Origin: Streptomyces sp. Edi2
GTDB lineage: Bacteria > Actinomycetota > Actinomycetes > Streptomycetales > Streptomycetaceae
NCBI RefSeq assembly: GCF_040253635.1
Contig: NZ_JBEJGX010000003.1
Location: 8,085,501 to 8,149,500, forward strand
DNA length: 64,000 nucleotides
Direction of reading: 5' to 3'
Shown: positions 8,586 to 18,180 of the stretch, piece after piece
How the letters are laid out: each line of letters opens with the position of its first letter
Position numbering within the stretch: the first letter of the stretch is position 1
Made by a program: the position numbers and the translations under genes
The notes under the pieces: model-generated
What the model was told of the DNA's origin: nothing
The model's database searches: none
What the model saw: only the letters and a program-made list of their open reading frames with translations

Positions 8586-11500
8586 TCAGTGCAGCGACGA
8601 GAACACGAACGAGAACCGCGCCGGCGCCACCTCCAACCGGTGCCGCGGCAGCACCCCGGGCCCGCACGACTGGCTGCCGATGCCGTGCTGTGCATGGTCG
8701 AGATGGAGCCACAGATCCTCGCCGGGCCGCAGATCCGTGGTGTGGCGGGCCGCGGCCAGCTCCTCGGTCGTCCACCGGCGGGCGGTGAGGAAGAAGTCCG
8801 GATCGCCCTCGATCCGCAGGCCCGAGCCGTCTGAACGGGTCAGCTCCGCCCAGCGCACACCGGGCCGCGCACCGTTCTCCTGCGGCCGCACATACGGCGT
8901 CTGCAGGGCGTCCACCGACATCGACCAGCGGCTGACCCGGGCGGCCGCCCGGCTGTCCGGATAGCCCTCGCCCGGCCCGCCGCCGAACCACCGGACCAGG
9001 CCGAGGCTGCCGCACACCCGCATCCGCACTCCGAGCCGCGGCAGCGGCACCGGCCAGTCACCCTCGGGATCGACGCTCAACTCCAGCCGCAGCAGACCCC
9101 GTTGTGCTGTCCAGCGATAGACCGCGCGCAGCGCCAGCGGCGACCCGGCCGGGGCGACCCGGGACCGTACGACCACGGTGTCCGGGCCGGTCTCGACGGC
9201 ATCGACGCGGTGCCGCATCCGGTGCAGGCCGATCCGCCGCCACTCGGTGGCAGGACGCGGCCCCGGCTGCCAGGGCGCGGCCTCGTCGTTGTCGGTCGGC
9301 GCCCGCCAGACGTCCAGCCGGGGGCCGCCGATCCGGACGCCGTCCAGATAGGCCAGCGTCCCCGTCCCCGCGTCGAAGGTCCCCGGGCCGAGGACGATCA
9401 CATTGCCCTCGCCACGGCGCGGCGCGGCGGTGGCCGCCGGGGGAGTGGCGGCGGGGCGCGGGGCGGCCGGCAGCTGGCCCCAGGCGATCTCGTGCCCGGC
9501 GGATGCCCAGGGGGTGTCCTCGTCCAGCACCGCCCGGACCGTCCAGAGCGCTTCGCCTACGTCCCTCTCGTCGCCCTTATCGCCCCCGTCCGCCCGGTCG
9601 CCCTTGTTGTCCGGCCCGGCCGGCGGCGCCGGCAGCTGCACGACGGCCGACTCGCCGGGGCCCAACGGCGGCACCGTGAGCCGGCCGTGACCGCGCGGCT
9701 CACCGTCCACCTCGTAGCTCCACCGGAAGCCGAGGTGGCCCAGGCCGGCGAAGTCGTACAGATTGGTGATCCGGACCGTGCGGGCCGCGCCGTCCTCGTC
9801 GGTCCCGGTCCCGGTCCCGCCCCCGGTCCCTGCCCCAGCCCCGGTCCCGTCGGTCCCGGTCTCGATCCGTACCGGTTCCACGACCTTCTTGAACTCCAGC
9901 AGGCCCGGGGAGGGCACCCGGTCGGGAAAGACCAGGCCGTCGCAGACGAAGTTCCCGTCGTGCACCTCCTCGCCGAAGTCTCCGCCATAGGCGTGGAACA
10001 CCTCGCCGGCGGGCGTCTGCTGCCGCAGCCCGTGGTCGATCCACTCCCAGACGAAACCACCCTGGCAGCGCTCATAGCGCTCGAACAGCCGTTGGTACTC
10101 GCTCAGCCCGCCCGGCCCGTTTCCCATCGCATGCGCGTACTCGCACAGGAGGAAGGGGAGTTGGCGCCGTCGGGCGTCCAGCTCCGGATCCGGCAGCGGC
10201 GCCTCGGCGCGCTGCCCGATGCGCTCCACCTCGGCGTGGTCGGCATACATCCGGGAGTAGACATCGGTGTCGGCGCAGCTGGGGTCGCCCTCGTAGTGCA
10301 GCGGCCGGGACGGGTCGCGCTCGCGCATCCAGGCGGCCATGGCGGACAGCCCGCGCCCCGTACCGCACTCGTTTCCCAGCGACCACAGCACGACGGCGGG
10401 GTGGTTCTTGTCCCGCTCGACCATCCGCCGGGCCCGGTCGAGCAACGCCGGCTCCCAGCGCGCGTCATCCACCGGGTTGTCCCGCCGGCCCTGCCCGCCG
10501 AACCCATGGGTTTCCAGATCGCACTCCTCGACCACCCACAGGCCCAACTCGTCGCACAGGCCGAGGAAGGCGGGGTGCGGCGGATAGTGGCTGGTACGCA
10601 CCGCGTTGATGTTGTGCTGCTTCATCAGCAGCAGATCGCGGCGCATCGTCTCGGGGTCGAGGGCCCGTCCATAGCGCGGATGGAACTCGTGGCGGTTGAC
10701 GCCGCGCAGCAGGATCCGGCGGCCGTTGACCTTCAGCAGCCCGTCCTCGACGCGGACCGTACGGAATCCGATGCGCAGCGGGATCCGCTCACCGGAGGTC
10801 ACCAGCTCCCCGTCGTAGAGGTGCGGCGCTTCGGCCGTCCAGGGGTGCACCGGCACCGTCGCGCTCTGACCGGTCGCCAGATCGAGGCCGAGCGCCGGAA
10901 CCGTCACCCGTCCTTCCGGCTCGGACTCCACCCGCAGGGTGCCCTGGCCCGTGACGTGATCGAACTCGGCGTGGACGAAGTGGTCGGCGACCGACCCCTC
11001 CGGACGGCGGTGCAGCGAGACCTCCCGGAAGATGCCGGCCAGCCACCACTGGTCCTGGTCCTCCAGATAGCTGCCCGACGACCACTGGTGGACGCGCACC
11101 GCCAGCACATTGCCGCTCGGTCGCAGCAGCGGCCCGACCTCGAATTCGTGCGGCAGCCGGCTGCCCTTGAAATGGCCCAGCTCCTGGCCGTTGAGCCAGA
11201 CCCGGGCGCAGGATTCCACCCCGGCGAAGTGCAGCACCGCGGGGCCCTCGCCCCACCCCTCGGGCAGGTCGAAGACCTGCCGGTGATCGCCCGTCGGGTT
11301 CTCGTCCGGCACCCGCGGCGGATCGACCGGGAAGGGGTAGGCGGTGTTGGTGTAGACGGGTGCCCCGATCGGCTGCGCGGTGCCGCTGCCCTCGTAGGAG
11401 CCTTCCGAGGCGAAGCGTCCCTGGAGCGCCCAGTGGCCGGGCACCCGCAGCTCCGGCCAGTGCGCATCGTCGAAGTCCGGGCGGGCGAACGAGTCGTCCT

Positions 11501-11861
11501 CGGCGGTGGCGCTCGCCGAGAGCCGGAACCGCCAGCGGCCGTGCAGCGAGAGCCGGACCGCATCCGACCTCGGGTACCAGGCACGCGGCGGAAGGGCGCC
11601 GCTGCCCGGTGAGCGGTCTTCGTAGTACGGGGGGTGCTGGTCCTGGCCGGGGTGGTGCGGTGCGTTGTCCGTCCCGTCGGCGATCGGGGGCGGCGGTGCG
11701 TTCTCCGTCCCGTGGGCGCTCCGGGGCGGCGGTGCGCTGTCCGTTCCGTCGGTGTTCCGGAGCGGCGGGGCGTCGGCGGCGTGGGTCGGCGGTGCGTCGG
11801 CGGTCCGGGGTGGCGGCCCGTACGACGTGTGGTGCGGCGCGTGCGGCGAGGTGCCGGTCAC
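8586..11861 (-). CDS. lacZ: beta-galactosidase, GH2 (LacZ type)
   Basis: A 1091-aa cytoplasmic beta-galactosidase with the full LacZ layout: sugar-binding jelly roll (about 95-260), immunoglobulin-like domain, TIM barrel (about 380-660), second Ig domain and Bgal_small C-terminal domain. The acid/base Glu is in WSLGNECGTG (about residue 497) and the nucleophile Glu in LLCEYAHAMGNG (about 570); GGFVWEWIDHGL follows. Two oddities stand out. The first 75 or so residues are a degenerate Pro/Ala/Asp/Gly repeat (xADxPP, DGTDxAPPP) absent from LacZ, and a Gly-Thr-rich linker lies near residue 680. The start is GTG 11861 behind AGGAGG; a start near residue 80 would give the classical enzyme. Confidence 0.95.
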   Translation of the reverse strand: MTGTSPHAPHHTSYGPPPRTADAPPTHAADAPPLRNTDGTDSAPPPRSAHGTENAPPPPIADGTDNAPHHPGQDQHPPYYEDRSPGSGALPPRAWYPRSDAVRLSLHGRWRFRLSASATAEDDSFARPDFDDAHWPELRVPGHWALQGRFASEGSYEGSGTAQPIGAPVYTNTAYPFPVDPPRVPDENPTGDHRQVFDLPEGWGEGPAVLHFAGVESCARVWLNGQELGHFKGSRLPHEFEVGPLLRPSGNVLAVRVHQWSSGSYLEDQDQWWLAGIFREVSLHRRPEGSVADHFVHAEFDHVTGQGTLRVESEPEGRVTVPALGLDLATGQSATVPVHPWTAEAPHLYDGELVTSGERIPLRIGFRTVRVEDGLLKVNGRRILLRGVNRHEFHPRYGRALDPETMRRDLLLMKQHNINAVRTSHYPPHPAFLGLCDELGLWVVEECDLETHGFGGQGRRDNPVDDARWEPALLDRARRMVERDKNHPAVVLWSLGNECGTGRGLSAMAAWMRERDPSRPLHYEGDPSCADTDVYSRMYADHAEVERIGQRAEAPLPDPELDARRRQLPFLLCEYAHAMGNGPGGLSEYQRLFERYERCQGGFVWEWIDHGLRQQTPAGEVFHAYGGDFGEEVHDGNFVCDGLVFPDRVPSPGLLEFKKVVEPVRIETGTDGTGAGAGTGGGTGTGTDEDGAARTVRITNLYDFAGLGHLGFRWSYEVDGEPRGHGRLTVPPLGPGESAVVQLPAPPAGPDNKGDRADGGDKGDERDVGEALWTVRAVLDEDTPWASAGHEIAWGQLPAAPRPAATPPAATAAPRRGEGNVIVLGPGTFDAGTGTLAYLDGVRIGGPRLDVWRAPTDNDEAAPWQPGPRPATEWRRIGLHRMRHRVDAVETGPDTVVVRSRVAPAGSPLALRAVYRWTAQRGLLRLELSVDPEGDWPVPLPRLGVRMRVCGSLGLVRWFGGGPGEGYPDSRAAARVSRWSMSVDALQTPYVRPQENGARPGVRWAELTRSDGSGLRIEGDPDFFLTARRWTTEELAAARHTTDLRPGEDLWLHLDHAQHGIGSQSCGPGVLPRHRLEVAPARFSFVFSSLH

Positions 11862-12176
11862 TGGTCCTCCTGCTGCGGGCGACGTGCCTGGCGTGGGGGG
11901 ATCAGTTCAGCGAATCATGTGCGGCGGCACGGCGCAGCCGGATGAGGAGGATGGGGCCGGGGCGCCGCGGGGGTGCTGCCCGGCCGGCGCCCGGGCCAGG
12001 GGGCAGCGGCGCACCTCGGCGGCGGAACTGAGCTACCGGCAGCGGGCGTTGGCCCGCTCCGCAGCCCTGGCGGCCCTTCCCCGCACCCGCCGGCCTCACG
12101 TCCCCTCCCTTCATCCCCTCCTCTCATCTCCCTCCCCCTCATCCCTCACCGCTCACCTCATCCCTCACCGCTCACC
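11862..12176. other. lacZ upstream region, pyrimidine-rich
   Basis: 315 bp without a gene, between lacZ and the SWIM gene stop (both on the minus strand). It must hold the lacZ promoter if lacZ is transcribed separately. Positions 12095-12185 are almost pure C/T on the plus strand and contain a 19-bp tandem repeat (12139-12157 and 12158-12176, TCATCCCTCACCGCTCACC) that directly abuts the SWIM stop codon. Confidence 0.55.
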
Positions 12177-13607
12177 TCACCCCTCGGCCGACAACACCGC
12201 CCAGGCGCCCGCCGGATCGTCCGTGGCCGGGCCCGCGGGCGCCCACTGTCCGTCTTCCCTGCGATACGGCCGCCAGCGGCCGTCCCGCCCGTAGCGCAGC
12301 TGGGCCCCGCCACCGATCACCGTCCACCGGTTGCGGGTGGCCCGTAGCCGCGGCCGGATCTCGCCTTCCTCCCAGGCGGCCGCGAGCCGCCCGGTGGCCC
12401 GCGTCAGCTCCTCCGGTTCCGGTGTCCAGTCCTCCTCCAGGACCGCGAGCCCGGCCGGGCCGCCCAGTTCCCAGGCCCGTACGGCCAGTGCCAGCGCCCG
12501 CGTATCACGCCCCGAACCGGCGGCCAGCCGCGCCGATATGGCCTCCCCGGGATCGGCCGCCGCCAGCCGGACCGCGTCCTGGGCGGGGGTGAGCTCCGGC
12601 GGCAACGGGGCGTCCGGATGCCCGGCGGAGAGCGCATCCGCCAGCAACCCCCGGGCGCGCGCCGCCGCGTCCCCGATCAGGAACTCCAGCGCCGCCACTT
12701 CCACCCCGGGCGCGGGAGGGGTGGCGCCGCCGAGCACCGGCGGTACGCCCGGTGCGGCGACCGGCGACGGTGCCGCGGGCAGCGACGGCAGGATGTCGCG
12801 CGCCGCGTAGGCCTCCGCTGCCGGCACCCCCGAACCGGGACGCTTGTCCCCGTCCCCGTCCCCGCCTCTGCTCGCTGCTCCGGCCCCGCCCGCCGGCCCC
12901 TCAGCCCGCGCCGCGCTGCGTGCCTGCAAGGCGTCGAGCAGGTCCCGCTCACCCCGGCCGCGCAACAACAGCAGGACGAACGGGTCTTGATCCAGCAGCC
13001 GCGCCAACTGGTAGCAGAGCGCAGCCGTATGCGCGCAGTGGTCCCATGCGCCGCAGCTGCACTCCGCCTCCAGGTCGCCGATGCCCGGCAGCAGTTCGAT
13101 CCCGGCGGCCGACGCGTCCTCGACGAGTACCGGCGGCATGTCACGGTCCAGCAGCGCCGCGATATGCCCGGCCCGGTCCGCGACCACGTCGAGAAGGCGG
13201 TCCCAGCCCGCCGCGCCCAACTGCTGCAACAGGACGTCGGACCGGTGACGCGTATGGTCACGGTCCTGGACGATCGCGGTGATCCGGCCGGGTCGCACCG
13301 AGACCGCGCCGACCGCACCGGCCCGCGCATGCCGCCGGCCCAGCTTCAGCTGCCCGTTGTCCAGCGCGGTGTCCTCCAGTGCCTTGATCCACGCCTGCCC
13401 CCACCAACTCCGGGCAAAGGCCCGCCCGCGTGCCGGGGGCAAGGCACCGAACGTCCGCTCACCGGCCGCCGGGCCCCTGTCGTCCGCGTGCCTCGCCTGC
13501 GCCGGGCCTCTGCCGTCCGGATTCCCGTCCCGGCCCGGGTCCCTCTCGTCCGGATACCGCTCCTGCGCCGGGTCCATCGCTTGTTCCTCTCCGGGCCTCG
13601 TCATCAC
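12177..13607 (-). CDS. SWIM zinc-finger protein
   Basis: A 476-aa protein with a SWIM zinc finger: C-x-C-x5-C-x-H in AECSCGAWDHCAHTAALC, around residues 180-190. It is preceded by the conserved WWGQAWIKALE segment and a beta-rich region. Such proteins are the usual partner of the neighbouring SNF2 ATPase in actinobacteria; the function is unproven, probably DNA or protein binding. Translation is coupled: the GTG at 13607 (and ATG 13604) overlaps the helicase stop TGA at 13606-13604. The first 50 residues are a DR/PDGRG-rich low-complexity stretch, so a later start is possible. The C-terminal part (about 240-476) is Ala/Gly/Pro-rich helices of unknown role. Confidence 0.88.
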   Translation of the reverse strand: MMTRPGEEQAMDPAQERYPDERDPGRDGNPDGRGPAQARHADDRGPAAGERTFGALPPARGRAFARSWWGQAWIKALEDTALDNGQLKLGRRHARAGAVGAVSVRPGRITAIVQDRDHTRHRSDVLLQQLGAAGWDRLLDVVADRAGHIAALLDRDMPPVLVEDASAAGIELLPGIGDLEAECSCGAWDHCAHTAALCYQLARLLDQDPFVLLLLRGRGERDLLDALQARSAARAEGPAGGAGAASRGGDGDGDKRPGSGVPAAEAYAARDILPSLPAAPSPVAAPGVPPVLGGATPPAPGVEVAALEFLIGDAAARARGLLADALSAGHPDAPLPPELTPAQDAVRLAAADPGEAISARLAAGSGRDTRALALAVRAWELGGPAGLAVLEEDWTPEPEELTRATGRLAAAWEEGEIRPRLRATRNRWTVIGGGAQLRYGRDGRWRPYRREDGQWAPAGPATDDPAGAWAVLSAEG

Positions 13608-16600
13608 TCACTCCCTCGCAGTGCGACCAGGTCCGCCAGCTCGGCGTCGGTGAGTTCGGTCAGCGCGGCCTCACCGGACCCCAGCACCGCATCCGCCAAC
13701 TGCTGCTTACGGGAGAGCATGTCGGCGATCCGGTCCTCGATCGTGCCCTCCGTGATGAACCGGTGGACCTGCACCGGGCGGGTCTGCCCGATGCGGTACG
13801 CGCGGTCGGTGGCCTGCGCCTCGACGGCCGGATTCCACCAGCGGTCGAAGTGGACGACATGCGACGCCCGGGTGAGGTTCAGACCCGTACCCGCCGCCTT
13901 CAGCGACAGCAGGAACACCGGTGCCGCGCCGTCCTGGAAGCGCTGCACCATCTCCTCGCGGCGGGCCACCGGCGTCTGGCCGTGCAAGAACTGCGTGGGC
14001 ACCCCGCGCGCCGCCAGATGGCTCTCCAACAGCCGCGCCATCTGCACATACTGGCTGAACACCAGCACGCTGGAGCCCTCGGCCAGGACGGTGTCGAGCA
14101 GTTCGTCCAGCAGCTCGACCTTCCCCGAACGGCCCGCGGTCCGCACCGCTTCCGCCGCCTGCCCGCGGTCCGCCCGGCCGCCGCCTTCCTTGAGGTACTG
14201 CGCGGGGTGGTTGCAGATCTGCTTGAGCGAGGTGAGCAGTTTGACCACCAGCCCGCGGCGGGCAAACCCGTCCGTCTTGGCGATCTCATCAAGCCCCTCG
14301 CGCACCACGGCTTCGTAGAGCCCGGCCTGCTCCATGGTGAGCGCCACCACCCGGTCGGTCTCCGTCTTGGGTGGCAGCTCCGGCGCGATCCCCGGATCGG
14401 ACTTACGGCGGCGCAACAGGAAAGGCCGCACCAGCCGGGCGAGCCGTTCGGCCGCCGCGCCCGCCTCCGGGGACGCCGCCGCACCGCCCTCGATGGCCTG
14501 CGCATAGCGCGTCCGGAACCGGCTGAGCGGCCCCAGCAGGCCGGGCGTCGTCCAGTCCAGGATCGCCCACAGCTCCGACAGATTGTTCTCCACCGGGGTG
14601 CCGGTCAGCGCCACCCGTGCCTTGGCGGGCAGGGTGCGCAGCGCCTTGGCGGTCGCGGAGAAGGGGTTCTTGACGTGCTGCGCCTCGTCGGCGACGACCA
14701 GCCCCCAGCGCACCTGCGCCAGCTTCCCGGCGTCCAGCCGCATCGTTCCGTAGGTGGTGAGCACGAACTCGTCGTCCGCCGGCTCCGCCAGGCTGCGCCG
14801 CCCGCCGTGGAAGCGGCGCACCGGTGTGCCCGGCGCGAACTTCTCGATCTCCCGCTGCCAGTTGCCCATGAGGGAGGCGGGACAGACGACCAGCGTGGGG
14901 CCGGCCGAGGCGGGGGTGGTCTGCCGGTGCAGATGCAGGGAGATGAGCGTGATCGTCTTTCCCAGCCCCATGTCGTCGGCGAGACAGGCGCCCAGTCCCA
15001 GCGACGTCATCCGGTGCAGCCAGCCGAGTCCGCGCACCTGGTAGTCGCGCAGCGTCGCGGTGAGTGCCGCCGGCTGCCGGACGGGTGCGGCACCGTCGTT
15101 CTCCGGGTCGGCGAGCAGGTCGCGCAGCCGGGCCGGCCATCCGGAGGCCTCCACTTCCACCCGCCCGCCGTCCGGGGTCCCGGCGGATCCGATGAGCGCG
15201 GCGCCGAGCGCATCGAGCGGCGTGATCTTATGGTCCGGGCGGTCCCGGGCGGCCCGCACCGTCTCCGGGTCGATCAGCACCCACTGGTCGTGCAGCCGCA
15301 CCAGCGGCCGTCCCGCCTCGGCGAGCCGGTCCAGCTCGTTCCTGTCCACTTCCTGGCCGCCCACCGCGAACCGCCAGCTGAAGGAGAGCAGGGCATCCGC
15401 CGACAACAGCGAAGGCAGCCCCGACTCCGGTCCCTCCCAGCCGCTGCCGTCGCCCGCCTCGGGCGACCCCACCACGGCCCGGCTGGTCAGCGTGCGGGCC
15501 AGATCCTTCGGCCAGTGCACCTGCACCCCGGCGGCGGCCAGCGCACGGCCGGCCGGGCCGAGCAGTTCGGCGACCTCTTCCTCGGCCAGCTCCAGTGCCC
15601 CGGGTACCGCGGCGGACAACAACGGGCCGAGTGGCGCCCAGACATCCGCCGCACGACGCAACGCCAGCAGCGTGTCCATCCGCGCCCGCGGCCCGAAGGC
15701 CTGCCCGGCGGACGACGCCCCCGCCCACACCTCGGCGGCCTCGGCGACCAGCGTCGGATCGGTGAGGCTGTGCAGTTGGAGCACGGCGGTGAAGGTGATG
15801 CCGGCGTCCGGGGCGTCCGCAGTCTCGGCGTCCGTGAGGTCCGTAGCCTCGGCGGCCTTGGTGGTCTTCGTGGCCTCGGCGGCCTTGGTGGCCCCCGTAG
15901 CCTCGGCGACCTCGGTGGCCCCCGTGGCCTCGGCGATCTCGGTGGGCTCCGAGGTCTCGGTGTTCCCCGCCACCTCCGTGCCCCGCACGTCCACCCGCAG
16001 TGAGATCCGTACGCCCGCGTCATGCCCCGCGGCGACATCCGCGGCCCAGGCGCGCTGTTCGGGGATCTGCTGCGGTGCCGGCGCCGCGAAGGCCGGCGCG
16101 CCGGTGACCAGCGCCGCGCCGGGGGAGCGCGGCAGCCCGTCCGCCACCGCGTCGAGGAAGGACCGGAGCTGCCGCTCGGGGTCCGGCAGCGCCGGCGGTG
16201 CGGAATCCGGCAGCGGGACGGCGTGCGCGTACGGCGGCATGGCGGCGGCGAGATCGCGCAGCCGCTCGATGTCCACCGGATCGAGCGGACCCAGCCGCCA
16301 GGCGTCATACCCGTCGGGACTCACCCCCGGCAGCAGCCGGCCGCGGGCCGCGAACTGCAGCGCCAGCACGGCCGCGGCCCCCCAGAAGGCGGCGGCCGGA
16401 TGGGTGCCCCGTGCGGCCCGCGCGCGGGTGAGCACCGGCACCGCCTCGGCAACCGTCAGGACGAGCGCCGGGACCTCGCACAGGGGAACCCCACCGTCCT
16501 CGTCCGGCAGGACCACCTCCAGCCGCTCTGCCGCCCAGCCCTCCCCGTCCGTCGCACCGCCGTCCTCGTCCGCCGCCCCGCCTTCTCCGTCCGTCGCACC

Positions 16601-16750
16601 GGCCGGGCTACGTGCCTCTTCAATGGGCGCGCCATCGGGGCGCCAGAACGCCACCCGCCCGGCACGCGGCGGATCCGACGGCAGGAAAACCGCTGCACAG
16701 CGGGACAGAGCGGAGAGCCGAGCGGGCGTGACCGCCGGGGGTGGTGTCAC
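13604..16750 (-). CDS. SNF2/Rad54-family helicase-like ATPase
   Basis: A 1048-aa DEXX-box translocase of the bacterial SNF2 (RapA/HepA-like) group. The N-terminal 450 residues are the SNF2-associated region. The ATPase core has Walker A ADDMGLGKT (about 593), DEAQ box VVADEAQHVKN (about 687), GTPVENNLSELW, SSVLVFSQYVQM, LSLKAAGTGLNLT and the RAYRIGQTRPVQVHR motif VI. Residues about 265-310 are a degenerate EAT/ATKAAEA repeat not expected in the family. The start is GTG 16750, nine bases behind GAGGAG; longer frames cross the divergent promoter. It forms a coupled pair with the SWIM gene, suggesting a chromatin/repair or transcription-recycling complex. Confidence 0.93.
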   Translation of the reverse strand: MTPPPAVTPARLSALSRCAAVFLPSDPPRAGRVAFWRPDGAPIEEARSPAGATDGEGGAADEDGGATDGEGWAAERLEVVLPDEDGGVPLCEVPALVLTVAEAVPVLTRARAARGTHPAAAFWGAAAVLALQFAARGRLLPGVSPDGYDAWRLGPLDPVDIERLRDLAAAMPPYAHAVPLPDSAPPALPDPERQLRSFLDAVADGLPRSPGAALVTGAPAFAAPAPQQIPEQRAWAADVAAGHDAGVRISLRVDVRGTEVAGNTETSEPTEIAEATGATEVAEATGATKAAEATKTTKAAEATDLTDAETADAPDAGITFTAVLQLHSLTDPTLVAEAAEVWAGASSAGQAFGPRARMDTLLALRRAADVWAPLGPLLSAAVPGALELAEEEVAELLGPAGRALAAAGVQVHWPKDLARTLTSRAVVGSPEAGDGSGWEGPESGLPSLLSADALLSFSWRFAVGGQEVDRNELDRLAEAGRPLVRLHDQWVLIDPETVRAARDRPDHKITPLDALGAALIGSAGTPDGGRVEVEASGWPARLRDLLADPENDGAAPVRQPAALTATLRDYQVRGLGWLHRMTSLGLGACLADDMGLGKTITLISLHLHRQTTPASAGPTLVVCPASLMGNWQREIEKFAPGTPVRRFHGGRRSLAEPADDEFVLTTYGTMRLDAGKLAQVRWGLVVADEAQHVKNPFSATAKALRTLPAKARVALTGTPVENNLSELWAILDWTTPGLLGPLSRFRTRYAQAIEGGAAASPEAGAAAERLARLVRPFLLRRRKSDPGIAPELPPKTETDRVVALTMEQAGLYEAVVREGLDEIAKTDGFARRGLVVKLLTSLKQICNHPAQYLKEGGGRADRGQAAEAVRTAGRSGKVELLDELLDTVLAEGSSVLVFSQYVQMARLLESHLAARGVPTQFLHGQTPVARREEMVQRFQDGAAPVFLLSLKAAGTGLNLTRASHVVHFDRWWNPAVEAQATDRAYRIGQTRPVQVHRFITEGTIEDRIADMLSRKQQLADAVLGSGEAALTELTDAELADLVALRGSE

Positions 16751-16896
16751 CGGACAGAACTCCTCAAGTTTGACTACTGGCGCCTGAAGCGCCCGAGAGT
16801 ACAGGACCGGGCGCGAATACATGGAACCTGTTACGCGAAAACGGCGTTCAATGGAGTACACAGAGCGCGGCGTACGCCGCGGAAGGGGCGTGAAGG

Positions 16897-17079
16897 ATGT
16901 CCACACAGGCGAAGGTCGCGGTCGGCGGCGTGGCGGTGGGAGTGATCCTGCTGTGGCTGCTGCCCTTCTGGGCGGCCCTCTTGGTCATGGTCGGGGTCCC
17001 GGCCGTCGCGTATCTGACGCTCGACTCCTCCCAACGACGCCGGCTCCGCCGCGTCAGCCGCAAACAGATCGGCCGCTGA
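16897..17079 (+). CDS. small two-helix membrane protein
   Basis: A 60-aa protein. Residues about 6-25 (VAVGGVAVGVILLWLLPFWA) and the following stretch to about 42 form one or two membrane helices, followed by a strongly basic tail (SSQRRRLRRVSRKQIGR) that should face the cytoplasm. The ATG is 8 bases after GGAAGGGG. It is divergent from the SNF2 gene with a 146-bp shared gap. Similar short proteins are common in Streptomyces genomes with no assigned role. Confidence 0.7.
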   Translation: MSTQAKVAVGGVAVGVILLWLLPFWAALLVMVGVPAVAYLTLDSSQRRRLRRVSRKQIGR

Positions 17080-17308
17080 CCGAGCCCGAGCGCCCTCCCG
17101 CGCCACGCCGCGCCGTCCGCCCGGCGCCCGTCCAGCACCTGTCCGGCATCCTCGCCCGGCCTGAGCCTTGTCGGCTTGGGCCTTGCCTGGCTTGCGCCTC
17201 GGACGGTTCCGCCCTTCGTCCCCGGTGTCCCGCCCGCGCCCTGCCCGTTCCCGCGCGAACAGCCCACCGAAGCAGCCTGCCGAAGCAGTCCGCCGAAATC
17301 AGTCCGCT

Positions 17309-18091
17309 TCAGACCGGCCGTGCCGCCAACTCGTCGAGCGACGAGAGCAGCGCGGGAAGCGCAGGCCCGCGCCCCACCGGATGCACCTCACCCGGTTCGT
17401 CGTCCAGCAGCACGAACGCAATGTCATCGGTACGCGCGACCATGCTCCAGCCGGGACCGTCGACCCGCAGGGTGCGCGCCTCACCGGCCGCGAACGACGA
17501 CCGCACCCGCCCGGGCGGCGGCGGCTCGCTCACATAACCGTGCGCCTCCTCCAGCACCCTCCGCACCCCCTTGTGCGCATGATCCCCCGGCTCGGCAAAG
17601 GTGTCCTCGTCATCCACCTGCTCGCGCCACGCCGCCCACTGCATGGCGATCTCGTCCGCGCCGAGCCGCCGTTGCGCAGGCCCCCACTCCTCGGCGTCCG
17701 GCGGCGCGAGCGGCGCCGGGTCGCCTTCCTGCGGCTCCGGATCGTGCGGCTGCGGCACACCCGGCGCCGCCACCGCGAGCGAGAGCGGCCAGCCGGGAAG
17801 CGCTCCGACGATGCTGTGCTCCCCGGGGGAGAGGTCGTACTCCATCCCGCAGTCCCAGGCCGCGATCGCACAGGCCACCAGCGACACGTCCTCCGTCGCC
17901 ACGGTCCAGCGCGCGCCGTCACTGTCCTGACCGAGGACCAGCCCGTAGCCCTCCGCGTACGGTTCGAGGCCGAGGCCCGCACACACCTCGGGGTAGTCGT
18001 CGCCGAGCACGCTCGGGAACTGCGCGGGCGTCAGCAGCACCGCCGTCAGCACGAACAACTGGTCGTTGTCGGCGCTCTCGGTCGTGGGCAC
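17309..18091 (-). CDS. hypothetical protein, acidic
   Basis: A 260-aa acidic protein with no family I recognise. It opens with LFVLTAVLLTPAQFPSVLGDDYPEVC, possibly a strand/helix rather than a signal. The middle has WTVATEDVSLVACAIAAWDCGMEYDL, then a Pro/Glu/Asp-rich linker, and a WAAWREQVDDEDTFAEPGDHA helix. It ends with an Arg/Leu segment (LPALLSSLDELAARPV). The start is GTG 18091 behind GGGGAGG; the longer open frame upstream overlaps the divergent Cys-rich gene and has foreign codon use. Codon bias is normal for the genome. Its neighbours give no functional hint. Confidence 0.6.
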   Translation of the reverse strand: MPTTESADNDQLFVLTAVLLTPAQFPSVLGDDYPEVCAGLGLEPYAEGYGLVLGQDSDGARWTVATEDVSLVACAIAAWDCGMEYDLSPGEHSIVGALPGWPLSLAVAAPGVPQPHDPEPQEGDPAPLAPPDAEEWGPAQRRLGADEIAMQWAAWREQVDDEDTFAEPGDHAHKGVRRVLEEAHGYVSEPPPPGRVRSSFAAGEARTLRVDGPGWSMVARTDDIAFVLLDDEPGEVHPVGRGPALPALLSSLDELAARPV

Positions 18092-18180
18092 GCGAGCCTC
18101 CCCATCCAATCCATCGCGGAGTATGTCGGCGCACCCTAATTGGCTCGGTACGGGCTTGTCACCAGCCATACGCTGCGCAG

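Noticed and set aside
9102-11612. An 836-codon frame antisense to lacZ
   Set aside because: No family motifs and no ribosome binding site. It mirrors the lacZ codon pattern.
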